DNA of 64,000 nt from Sclerurus mexicanus (taxonomy: Eukaryota > Chordata > Aves > Passeriformes > Furnariidae), in NCBI GenBank assembly GCA_013396755.1, contig VWZF01000297.1, forward strand, positions 258,870 to 322,869. The letters are read 5' to 3'. Every line of letters starts with the position of its first letter. Positions within the stretch are counted from its first letter, which is position 1. Below the pieces are notes generated by a model. That model was not told where the DNA came from. It did not search any database and saw only the letters and a program-made list of their open reading frames with translations. This document shows positions 1 to 10,127 of the stretch, piece by piece. The translations under genes were made by a program, and so were the position numbers.

Positions 1-1616
1 CTGCTCCCTGTGAGAGAGGGAGATGGGAGGTGAGCATAACAAGGCAGCTTCTGCCCTATGGTCCTCGGGTGAGGCAGACCTGAGAAGGCAAACAGTCTGG
101 GTCATCAGGCAGGTCAGCTGATAAGGCAAGTCTAAAGTAAAGTCAAGAGCACTCACAGGGGTCAGCATCATCCCCAGCAATAGTAACCAGGTCAGATGCA
201 GTTTGCTGATGGCCAGGCTGGGAAGGCAGTCTGCAGACAGGACAACATCTATGGCCAGCCACAGGCATAGCTGTCACATGGTTGCAGACCAGCACTCCAA
301 TGCTGTAGCCCAGGGCCCAGCTGAAATGGGGGTCCCAGACCCATGGGCAAATGGTGTGGGTAAAAGCCCCAGAAAGGCTGCTTAGGGCCTTTAAAGCCTG
401 TTAGTGCCCTCAGGTACCTGGCACCTCTGCAGTAATATTTTAAATCAGCTGAGCACCAGGAAGGCTACCAGAGTGTTTTGGGTTATTACAGGAGAGTGAC
501 AAGCATGTTTTGTTCACCTTGCGTGTACCCACCTTGCAGCAATGGCTTCACATCCTGCTCGGGCAGCAGCTTCACCTTTTTTATGCCAGTATAAGTTAGG
601 CTTGGTAGCAAGTGGACTTGAAAAGTTCCTGGGCCAACACAGCAAAATCTGAAAGAGTTTGGATACCCTTTCTGGAGCCACAACTGCCAGATGCTTCCAA
701 ATTGGCATTTGGAGATGTCTGGCTATGCCCTGGGCCAGTATGAAGTTTCAAAGTATTCGTGTCATCTTATTTTTTCTTTGCAAATATTGGCTCAGCACTG
801 GTTTTACTGGAAAATCATCATTCCCAAAGTGAGGCAAATAAGTTGGCTTGAAAACAAGCCTGTTTGAGGGTTCCTTGTCCATTGGTCGATGCCTTCATCC
901 TTACACTGTTTCTGTCCTGTGCTCAGCAGGAGATGCAATTTCATAAAGTACAACTGGCCAAGACCTGGGCTTATTTCTGAAAATGCCACTGCCTCTGTAG
1001 GTTCAGGCATGCCACTTGCCTTATGTCTCTGTGTCTTTAAAGGACAGTCATACAGAGCAAAACACTCTAAAATTAATGGACTATACTCTTATGTCTGTAG
1101 TGGACTTTGAAAGAAATTAGAAGGTTGCACTTCTTGCCATAGTCATTATTACTATTGAACTCTAGGGTTATCTCAGGTAACAGTTCTGAGGTAATAACTT
1201 GCATAATTTTGTTTCCCTTTGCTGTATCTCCAAACATACTCTCTGATGCTTTCCTGCCCCTTGGAAGCTGCTAGTTACTATATCTCATGCAATTGCAGAC
1301 TAGAAATAAAAAAGGGGGAAACCATGGCAAGTGTGGTGGCAAATCAGTCAGTGAGCTCTTGTCTTCTAAGGGCCATGGCTGTCACATCAGACTCCTTCTA
1401 AGACAATTTCCTTTTAATCTGTGGACCCCCAAAGTAACCCTCAGAGACAGGTATGGAACAAGTCCTGGCTGTGTTCAATTAATCCCATCAAACCGTGGCT
1501 TTTCCTTTTATCCGAAGCCCTCAGTTTTACCTCTTACTTCCTTAACTCTCTTTCCCTTACTTCAGGCTCATGGATATGCCCTTGTCTCCTCTCTCAATCT
1601 CTCTGAACTCTCCCAG
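1..1616 (+). other. MAB21L3: intron of MAB21L3 (3' part)
   Basis: This stretch precedes the first recognisable MAB21L3 exon and ends in a pyrimidine-rich tract and an AG acceptor at 1615-1616. I searched it by eye for the missing N-terminal part of MAB21L3 (about 60 residues) and found no matching reading frame, so those exons should lie upstream of the window. A long open frame runs from 1287 through the intron into the exon, but its in-frame ATG codons are intronic and are not the start of the protein. No repeats were recognised. Confidence 0.7.
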
Positions 1617-1908
1617 GTCTTAGCACCCAGCCAATTCCTCATCACAGTCCCTCTTCGTGGCCTGACTGGGTACAGGGAGTGCCAGGTGCGGCACTGGCGT
1701 TATTACACCGTGAATGGAGCCAAGCTCCTTTCCTCCGTGCGGGACCCTGAGGAATTGCATCAATGGCTAGAGGTGGAGCAGTTCTCAAAAAGCCTTCAGC
1801 AGTGGCATGAAGAGGATGTGAACATTGAAGGCGATCTGGTTCCAGCCAAAGTCCTTATCGTCTTCCGGGAGCTGGTGGAGAAGTCAATTATCTCCTGTAA
1901 CCTCTCCA
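1617..1908 (+). CDS. MAB21L3: MAB21L3 coding exon (first in window, internal)
   Basis: This exon encodes 97 full codons plus one base and starts in phase 0 with VLAPSQFLITVP. It holds the N-terminal half of the Mab-21 domain. The runs HWRYYTVNG, WLEVEQFSKSLQQWHE and DVNIEGDLVPAKVLIVF are characteristic of vertebrate MAB21L3. The acceptor is the AG at 1615-1616 after a CT-rich tract, and the donor is GTGAGT at 1909. Mab-21 proteins share the cGAS-type nucleotidyltransferase fold. In cGAS the two first metal-binding acids sit in APNEFD. Here the equivalent run reads APSQFL, so both acids appear replaced by Q and L (by-eye alignment). That suggests a non-catalytic or divergent protein. The biochemical function of MAB21L3 is poorly known in general, and related genes act in development. 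Residues upstream of V1 are missing only because the window starts inside the gene. Confidence 0.93.
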
Positions 1909-4670
1909 GTGAGTTTAGTGGGGACAGGTATAAGGGAAACCATCACACACACCAAGTGTTTGTTTGGCTCACATGATCAGAAGCCAAGAAATGGCAAACC
2001 CTTCCAACATCAGGAAGCCTTTAGGCAATTGTTGTCATGCATGTAGACCTGCATTGAAGATGGAATTAAGTAGTTCTTGGGCTCTTCATACCCAAAGTGT
2101 TACTCCTTTCTTAGGAATTTGGGTAAGGCCTCCAGAAACATCACCCTCACAAGGGCAGCCGAGATTTTTAGAACATTTAGGAGTTTGTTTGGGAAAAAAA
2201 TCTTTTTCTACTACAACACTTGCAATATATTTAGACTATCAAGGAAAAGTAGTATAGGAAAATTTGATACAGGGAAGGTGCATAAGTCTGAGGAGAACAT
2301 GTTTGAAGATATTTATAGGGCAGATTATTTCTCTGAGGAAACCTTAGCTGCCCATAGCTTTCCAGCAGGGGGTGGTGGGAACTAAGTAGGACTTCTGCTT
2401 AGACAGAGTGTGTTGGACAAGTGCTCTTTTCCCCAGTGTCCAGTCTCCAGTCCTGTTCTGGAAGTGGACTCAGGAAGTTTGCTCTCAGCAGTGGAGCTGA
2501 TCCCTCTGTGAGCAATCCAAAGTGCCTGTTTATCTCCTGTGGCTATTTATACTGGAAGTGCTGTTCACTGACATGACATGATCAGTGGTGCATGGAACAT
2601 GCCTTCACAGCTGCAACATCTGTATCAAGATGCTGCCTGAACAGTGATCCTCGTGCTTAATTCTTAGCATCCCAGAAGCATGTTACAGAATTCAGCTACT
2701 GACAGTTTGGCTTGATCCAAGCTATGTTTTCACATTAAGATATGGGACGTGATTAAATCCAGATTGTGGTGCCTCTTCTCATAGCATGTTTCCAGGATGA
2801 CTTTATTCATCAGCAGCCTAATATGGGTCTTCTGTATTTCAAAGCAATAGGAGCCATTTCCACTATCTGATTGCACTCTGAATTGTAAGAAAACATGTTA
2901 AAGTCAAGCTCAGCTAGACAATGGCATTGTTTCAAGAAACACTTGTTATCGTAGAAATGGAAAGGTGGATGGGAATGAAATTTCACCATTGAGGCTCACA
3001 GAAAAGACCAGCTGGAATTGGCTTGCCTCTGAAGCTTTACTTACATGAAAGTTACTGTGTTAAAAAACCTGCCATTGTGTCTAACAGCAGTGCATCAAGT
3101 TGTTGAGCCAGGAGAAGTACTTCCAAGGAACCCAGAGAGTGATGTTTGGGCAGATGATTCTGATGGTTTTTTTGTAAGGCCCACTGGGAGGAGATGAGCT
3201 AAGATGAACTCAGGAGAAGCAATTACCATTTTTGTTTGTTTCTGTGGAGAGCGAACTTCCTTCTTCACACAGTATGAGTAAAATCACAGAAAAATTTTCC
3301 TGATTTCATTGCTTTCCTGTTTTTCAATTGTTTGAGCACCAGCAAAACCAGTTTTTGAGGCGTCTTAGTTTTCATTGGTGGAAAAATAGGTATCACAATT
3401 GCAATGCTTTTGGAAATGCCATGAGCATATTTACATGCTGACACAGCAGTTACTCTGACACTTTTCTGCTGCTAGGGATCCTTGTTGAAAGCTTGGGAGC
3501 AGTATAGTTCCTGTTTTGATGCCAAGTGTGGCTCACCAGGGAAATAACATGCAGACTTTACTAAGCGTTATGAAGTTCTGGTTGGGATGGACTCTATTAT
3601 TTGCAACGTAATTCGCCCCTTGCTTTCTAGAGATGCTAAACTGGGGGTAGGCAGATATTTTTTCTGTGAGGGCAGAAGAGGTTTCCATCCCAAATGTTCA
3701 TCGCTGTCCCTTCAAGTCTGCGTGTGAGCTCCTTCTGGAATTGTTCCTTAGCCCATGCCAATCAAGATGAGGGGCTAACACACTACTACTTAAACTGCTT
3801 AAGTTAATCAGCTCAGTCTACTTCAGTGGGTTAGAGTATGGTCACAAAATTGGCTCAGATGGCAGAGCTGAAGTTCAGTGATCGTGCCAGAATGACTGGA
3901 AAACCTGAGGACAGACACTTCTTCCATGCACACAGCTGGACCATTCAATAGGAAACATCTCACAAAGTCCATTAGTTGCAGTTTCCTTTCCTTCTGCACT
4001 CTCAGAGCATGATGTTCCTGGAGATGAGCCACTCTTCTTTCAAACTGAGGAAATTTCTTTCCTCCAAATCACCTCAGAACTAACTCTTTTTGACACTCTG
4101 CACTCCCAGGGATCTAGCAGTTAGCCTTTTTTGTATGACTGCTCTGCACAACAGCCCATAAATTCTATGAAAATGCATCTCCAGAAACAAAACTTACAGA
4201 TACCCCACAAAACATTCTGAATGGCTGGCAGTGGTAAGTGTGATCTGGCAAGGGCGTGATCTCAGGTTCTCTGGAGGAATAAGAACATCTTTAGATACAA
4301 AGCATTCATCTGGTCCTCTCTAATCCACAATGATCTCCTTGTACTGTACCATTAGAAATGTTAGGTTGCACCCGCCCTCTAGCTGTATTTTTAAGAAGCT
4401 GATCCTAGAATTTAAGAGGACCCGCAAAGGAAAACAAAAGCATGGTAATTGAGTGTAAAATTGAGAACTTAGTTGTTCTTTCATCTTCTTCCTATTCTTG
4501 TTCCCCAGATAGATTTAGATAGATTTAAGTTTTTCTTATATTCTGCTTATGGCATTGAAGAGGAAGTGTTAAGACAGACCAAGAGAATTGCAAGGTCATA
4601 GACAGCCTCTTGCTTGGCTTGTGGAAAAGAACCTTTTCATATATTATCTTCTCTTGTTGTTCCTTCACAG
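1909..4670 (+). other. MAB21L3: MAB21L3 intron (2.76 kb)
   Basis: The intron starts GTGAGT and ends with the acceptor tccttcacag. It splits an AGT serine codon after the first base (phase 1). I see no repeat, coding remnant or RNA gene within it. Several short open frames here have no recognisable similarity. Confidence 0.85.
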
Positions 4671-4852
4671 GTAAAGTGACAGTGCTGGAGAGCTTCAGCT
4701 CAGTGGTCCGGGTGGCTGTGGAGACATCAGAATCCCAGGTTGAGGTGGAGCTGGTCCCTGCTGTGGAGATTCCAACTTGCTGGCCTGAGAAAGCCCGGTG
4801 GCCTCGTTGCCTTAAACGTTGGCCTTCTCAGGAAAAAGTGCAGTGCATCAAG
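4671..4852 (+). CDS. MAB21L3: MAB21L3 coding exon (second in window)
   Basis: With the base carried over from the previous exon, this exon encodes 61 codons (residues 98-158 of the part in the window) and ends in phase 0 before GTAAAC. It includes VRVAVETSESQVEVELVPAV, followed by the conserved WPEKARWPRCLKRWPSQEKV segment. By analogy with cGAS, the strand QVEVELVPAV corresponds to the strand carrying the third metal-binding aspartate (ISVDITLAL). Here that position appears to be glutamate. Together with the changes in the previous exon, this argues against a canonical active site. The tryptophan- and basic-rich WPRCLKRWP part is a strong family marker. Phase, splice signals and protein similarity all agree. 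Confidence 0.94.
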
Positions 4853-5646
4853 GTAAACTGTGTATAAAGAACTGTTACCTCTGTGCTGGGATTTACCTCT
4901 CAAGTGTCTGACAGTAGTTTCCCAAAGGAAGAATGCTGGTGACAGCAGCCAACAGCAGGAAGATGTATTCTCTACAGAAGACCGTAGGAAGACGCATTCT
5001 CTAGAGAAGCATTTCAAAATATTCTGTCAGATTTTATTTGGATTTCCTCCCTGCTCCCTTACAGTGGTGATTTCTATAGAAAAAACCCTGAGTTAACTAT
5101 TTACTGCATGAGTCTCTTGCACAGAGCTCTGCTAGTGCTGGCATGCACATTTTTGCTGTTCTGCTCTGCTCAGTGTAAGCCTTCAGCAACTGCAAGCCTT
5201 GCAGTTTTCCCTCCAGCTTAATCCCATCTTTCCCTACAACACCCATGGCTGGATTCTGGTACTCCAGCCCGCCCCTAGTTGCCATGTTCCTGCAGGTCCC
5301 ATTCCGCCTTCCAGTCCTGCTCCCCTCTCATGCATAACCTGCTGTTCCATGGCAAAGTGCCTGCAGAGCTGCACCTCTGCTTTAGTGGCACTGCTGCTAC
5401 TGTACCTGATTGCTCTAGAGCAGGGATGTCTTGGGAGTAACTGATAACAGCATATGAGAAAACAGTACAAAATGCATGTTTGTTCGACTGAGAATTAGGA
5501 TGGTAGCATGCCTCATTTGCTGCCTCTGCTAACGCTGTTTAGAATACACTTTGAAAGATGTCACACATCCTTTCCGTAACATTTTTCTGCATTGCTTGGA
5601 GAAGTTTGCCTCTGATCTGCTGTCACACTCCGCCTTTTGTTCACAG
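4853..5646 (+). other. MAB21L3: MAB21L3 intron (0.79 kb)
   Basis: This short phase-0 intron runs from GTAAAC to the acceptor ttgttcacag. No internal feature was recognised. Confidence 0.85.
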
Positions 5647-5841
5647 TCACTGGGTTTTGACCTTTTGGCCCGCTCCAATTATCACTGGCAGCTGTGCTTC
5701 TCCCGTGCGGAGCACATACTCATGGAAGGACTTGATGAAGATGGTGGTTGTCGCATGAAGTGCTTCAGGGTCATGAGGCAGATGAAGGAAGATGTCTGGT
5801 GTGCTGGAAATAAGCCTGTCATCACAGCTTATCACCTTCAG
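5647..5841 (+). CDS. MAB21L3: MAB21L3 coding exon (third in window)
   Basis: The exon is exactly 65 codons (residues 159-223 of the part in the window), phase 0 at both ends. It has acceptor CACAG at 5642-5646 and donor GTAGGC at 5842. It encodes SLGFDLLARSNYHWQLCFSR, then EDGGCRMKCFRVMRQMKED and ends ITAYHLQ. The NYHWQLCFSRAE, GGCR-KCF and HLQ motifs lie in the C-terminal helical part of the Mab-21 fold. The histidine/cysteine zinc ribbon that cGAS uses for DNA binding is not apparent, as is normal for MAB21-like proteins. The open frame continues into the next intron to 6066, but similarity stops at the donor. Confidence 0.94.
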
Positions 5842-8606
5842 GTAGGCATCACTGTGATACCAACATACACTTGCTGTAGCTGTTGCAGTGTCTTCCATCC
5901 AGTAATGTCAAAATATCATGGTGTAAGTCGCTGTAGCACCTGTGTAGCTTCCAAGGTAACTGTCAAAACTGCAGTACCTTTTCACTGCTTTACAGTTGCC
6001 AGAAGTTCAGTCAATATATATTTTCCAAGCTTCAACAGGAAACTAAGGCCTGTAGGAGCATTATGATTGCAGCAACATAAGTAATGTTAGAGTTGAAGCC
6101 CCTGCTCTTTTTGACTTCACATAGGCATTGTATTATGTCTGTAATCGCATACTTACCTCCCATTCTTGACTATCCCAGCCATCTATACCCATCTATCTGT
6201 TGTCTTAGGTGAGTATTATTAATGAATTAGGTGCAAACTGCACTTCTGGTGGTGTTTCATCTGGGGTAGTAAGGGAAGAAAGGTAAAGGCGTGGTAGTAT
6301 CCTCCCTGTACCTACTTCAGGGTTCAAGATGGCTTCAAAAAAGATCTGTGAATAAGAGACAGAAAACTGCTACGACTGTGTCTGCACATCTGACAGCTGC
6401 AGACACCAGTGGGCCATGGGCAGTACCATTTATCAGACTGTAGAGCAATCCTGTTTTATGGCACTCCATCCTCCTGAAGTTGCTAGAGAGTGGCTGTACT
6501 TTTCCCACCTTGAAGCCTCAAGCCACCAGGTTTCCACAGTAGTTACTGGTCTTTTGGTGTCCAAAACCAGATGCAATGCCAAGATTCCTCCTAAAGAAAA
6601 AGCTTGTGGCCATCAAATGCTGTAATAGTCTCTATAGTCTCTAAGTCAGCATGGAGTCAAGAAAAAGATAATAAGGCTGATTATAGCATAACAGAGTACA
6701 CCTCTCAGTGCCTGTAAGAACAGCCTGGTGGGAGAATCACCATAGGTGGGAGAAAGTGAAAAACCATTTAATCATCAGTAATTTTTTTTTTTCCTCTGGC
6801 TGAAGAAGCAGATGTGCAGGAAGTGCTGTTGCACAGACTTTTGATCAAAATAAAAAGCTATTTAGAAGCTCTTCAGCTCTTTACTGTAACTGTACTTCAG
6901 GCTTTTACTGCAAGAGAGGATTGGTTTACTGGAGAGAACAAATTTTTCAAAATTACTTACATTAAACAGAAAAAAAAGAAAAGGAAAAAAAAAGTAAAAT
7001 GAGAGAGACAGTCAGTGGATAAACCAGTAGCTGAGCAGAGGCTTAGTGTTAGGTTTCCTCACATTCTCAGGTTTCCCCTGACAGAGGTATCCAACAATTA
7101 GGATTAAACAAGACTCCATATGAATGATCGTCTATGACAGAGGAGGTCTTTCCCCCACAAGCTGTGAAAGCCTTAGAGGACCAAGTAAGAGCACTCACTA
7201 TGCTTACTTCCATAGGAATGACATTCAACATGTGTATATTCAAAGAGATTTAGGTACATTTTGAAAACCAACTCTATGCTGCTGGTAGACAGCTGGCTGT
7301 TAGGGACAGTTCCATAAATGCTGGGGATAAATCACCTGTTTGGTACCTGACTGGAAAAGCAGCATTGTTTTCCTTGCCTCCAAAAGCTCCATTACAACTA
7401 CTGCCCATGGATCTTGCTGAAATAATTTTAGTGTGACAAAAGGTAACTGCTCTGCAAATCTTCAATGAGAAGCTCTCACAGAGTTACAGCTTGAATTCCT
7501 TACTGTGTCTTTGTTCCCTAGTGACATAAAAAAAAAAAAAGGCTTTGTGGTTATCGCAGCTGTGAAAAAAAAAAATTGTTCACATTTGAAAAACTGTCTG
7601 GGAAGAAACTTGTCAGCAATACAACTAAAGATGAGACTGCCTCTGTAGAAAGAGAAGAGTTGAAGGCTGTAGTTCAACCACTTCTGTTGGCATCTGTGGG
7701 TCTCTTTTTGGGTTGCTGAATCTGCAAAATAAAATCAGGATTCAGAGGACAGTTAAGGGACTTAGTAGAATTATTGAACTGAGGATAGGTGACTTTGTGC
7801 TTCAAAAAGTGATTCTATGTTGACAAGGCAGTCACTATGGCTTTTTTGGTACAGTAGTGTTAAGTACCTCAAGAAAGTTCTTCTCAGTCATAGGAAAGTC
7901 TGAAAAAATGCAACATGGGCAGTGTAAAAATAATACTATAAGAGCACTAATCATAGGCATTTTGTTATTTTAACTATGTATTTCTCAAATGTAAAATTGC
8001 ATAAAATAAACTTGGGGGACTAGAACATAAGACATGCTGTAACTATCACATGTCAGAAAAGAAGAGGCAGCACTTGACCAGAAAGCAAGCCTTGCACCTG
8101 CAAGATCTGCTTGGAATCTCAGCCTGTTTAGGATGCAGATCTGTGTGTATCTTCAGCACAAATACAGCTGAAGCTAACAAATAATTATGTTAATCTCATT
8201 AGGCTTTTCTCCCTTCTTGTACCTACTGGCTTCTACACCTATTATGTATGCCATTTTCTACAGCCTAAAATGCCTGGAATTTCTACAGAGGCTCCTGCTG
8301 GAGGATGGTAAATAGGCTAAGATTATTTTAGCAAGATCATTTTCCTTGGGCTCCTGGCTCAGTCAGTGGGGCTTCTCTGGGGAGAGATTCTAACCAGGAA
8401 TGTCAGAGTTGCTCTGCCTGGTCCCCAGAAGAGGCTTTAGTTGTGCTCCCTCTGTTGCAGAAATGTTAACACAGGGAGATAGCAGCACGAGTTTCTTTGA
8501 TTTCCAAGGCTGTCAGCCATTTACCAGCACTAAAACTGCCTTAGTAAGCTCTGTGAGCCCTCGACAGAACCTCTAACACATCTTCTCTCCCATCTGCTTC
8601 TTGCAG
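5842..8606 (+). other. MAB21L3: MAB21L3 intron (2.77 kb)
   Basis: This phase-0 intron runs from GTAGGC to the acceptor cttcttgcag. It contains short A- and T-runs (around 6781-6793, 6970-6995 and 7528-7575). I see no identifiable transposon or coding remnant. Confidence 0.85.
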
Positions 8607-8840
8607 ACAGTGCTATTCTGGACGTGTGAAAAATACCCACGCACCAAGGATTGGCGCTGCTTCCCTGAAGCCTTTCTGAGGCTGGTACAGAAGCTGCATA
8701 AGTGCGTAAGCCAGCACTTCCTCAAGCATTACTTTCTCAAGAACACCAATCTGCTCAAATATGCCAACACCAGTGACCTGGACCTCATGGCCGGCAAGCT
8801 CGCGGTCTTCTTGGAGAATCCCGTCTTCTGCCTGGACTAA
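8607..8840 (+). CDS. MAB21L3: MAB21L3 last coding exon with stop codon
   Basis: The exon encodes the final 77 residues (224-300 of the part in the window) and TAA at 8838-8840. It opens with TVLFWTCEKYP and continues KLHKCVSQHFLKHYFLKN, both hallmarks of the C-terminal helices of Mab-21 proteins (the L-WTCE-P signature and the HYFL/HYFI motif). The end, FLENPVFCLD, matches the length and position of the C-terminus of other MAB21L3 proteins, so the stop is likely genuine. The four exons together keep one uninterrupted frame with no internal stop, so the gene looks intact in this window. The 170-codon open frame on the opposite strand is a shadow. Confidence 0.94.
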   Translation, partial: TVLFWTCEKYPRTKDWRCFPEAFLRLVQKLHKCVSQHFLKHYFLKNTNLLKYANTSDLDLMAGKLAVFLENPVFCLD

Positions 8841-9830
8841 GGCAAGCAAAGGTCTGCTCACCCCAACCCTGAGCCAATACCCCAGCTCCTCTCCCCACCT
8901 GTGGTTGTTCTTCTTGTCCTTCCAGTAGATGTTGCAGCTGGCTTTGTAAGACAGTTGGCACATGCAGCGTGAAAGAGAAGTGTCAAGCTGGCAGCAGTGG
9001 GCGGTGAAAACTGATGGGAGGTATCGCTTGATGCCCAGCTGATCTAATTTGCTTTCAACTGTGACAGCCTGCCTGGAAGCTACAGCCAGTGAAACCCAAC
9101 TTTCTGTGTCAGTCAGAACAGGCAACTGCCTCGTTCTCTGTCTCTAGTCTTGTGGCACTTAGGCAGGAAGGCAGTGCAAAGGAATTGTTGCTGCGATTGC
9201 CTTCCTCGCAAGGACAGCGCGTTTAATTGCCTGCTTGCCTCACAGGCCAGCTCTGCAGAAGAGCACAGGAACATTTTTGAGGTGTCCTGACCTGGAAGCT
9301 TTCTCAGAGGCACTTTGATGTCCCCATCTCCAGTTCAGTGGGACCCTGCTCCAGCAGGAAGATAACCATGCTGCTAGTGTTGAATAGCTCCATGGAAGCA
9401 AGAGGAGAAACAGTGTTTTTTGCCTCCTCTTCGTTTTTTCTCTCCTGAACTTATATTTTATTTCCAATTGCTTCAAATATGTTTTCTTCATGTTTGCCTT
9501 TGCCAGTTGTGTTAGTGCCATACAACCAGGGGGCTTTGCCAGAGCAGATTTCACTCCCACCCCTGGCTCCGTCCAGCAGGCTGCAGGAGGAGCAGGTCTT
9601 CCCCTAATTGTTAGCACCCTTGTATTTTTGGGTGTTGTACAGAAGGAGAATATTTTTCAAAGGCCGTTAGCTCTGAAACCCCCAGTGCTTTTAATATTAT
9701 GGATGTTTAGAGAGAAAAATCAATGTAAGTGCTTCAAAAGAACAGAGTTTTAGAATGAATATAAACAATGCTAGGTTTAATATTATTAAATCATTGAAAC
9801 TAAAGTGAGGGGGTTTGATTTTTTTTTTTC
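8841..9830 (+). other. MAB21L3: probable MAB21L3 3' UTR and polyadenylation region
   Basis: After the stop codon I see no canonical AATAAA before 9.8 kb. The best polyadenylation hexamer is ATTAAA at 9785-9790. It is followed, at about 9806-9830, by a G/T-rich stretch of the kind that promotes cleavage. This would give a 3' UTR of about 970 bases. The call rests only on those signals and on proximity, so an earlier variant signal or a longer UTR is possible. Confidence 0.35.
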
Positions 9831-9989
9831 CCTTGTTCCACCTGTGCAGCAAAGCACGTAAGTCTCTCCTTTGCCAAGGGGGGTGGCAGAGATGGGTTTT
9901 GCATCCCGCGCTCCCGGGAGCTGCTGGTGGAGCATCCGCGGCGCAGCCTCCCCCTCTTGTGGCAGCCCGTGGTGTAACCACGTGGAAAT

Positions 9990-10127
9990 GGCTCAAGGCT
10001 CCCTAGAAAGGTGGTCGATGCCTCAAGCATGTTTAAGAGGCATTTGGACAACATGCTTACTTTTAGTCAGCCCAGAGTGGCAATTGGACTGGATGAAATA
10101 GTCTGTTCTATTCTATTCTAGCCTTTC
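9990..10127 (+). mobile_element. CR1 LINE 3' fragment (divergent)
   Basis: The sequence around gaaaggtggtcgatgcc, aagaggcatttggacaa and the terminal ctattctattctag resembles the 3' end of avian CR1 subfamilies that finish in repeats of attct. It is 5'-truncated, has no coding capacity and is clearly older than the copies at 22 kb and 50 kb. The exact subfamily and left boundary need a repeat-library search. The CpG-containing sequence just upstream (about 9890-9980) is probably unrelated. Confidence 0.65.

Noticed and set aside
1287..1976. 229-codon open frame starting at an ATG upstream of the first recognised exon
   Set aside because: Similarity to MAB21L3 begins only at 1617, after a clear splice acceptor, and ends at the donor at 1909. 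The leading and trailing codons are intronic.
4727..5017. 96-codon frame on the - strand over the second MAB21L3 exon
   Set aside because: Antisense shadow of a real exon.
5647..5898. 83-codon frame on the - strand over the third MAB21L3 exon
   Set aside because: Antisense shadow of a real exon.
8613..9125. 170-codon frame on the - strand over the last MAB21L3 exon
   Set aside because: It is antisense to a clearly coding exon and has no similarity of its own. It is a shadow frame.
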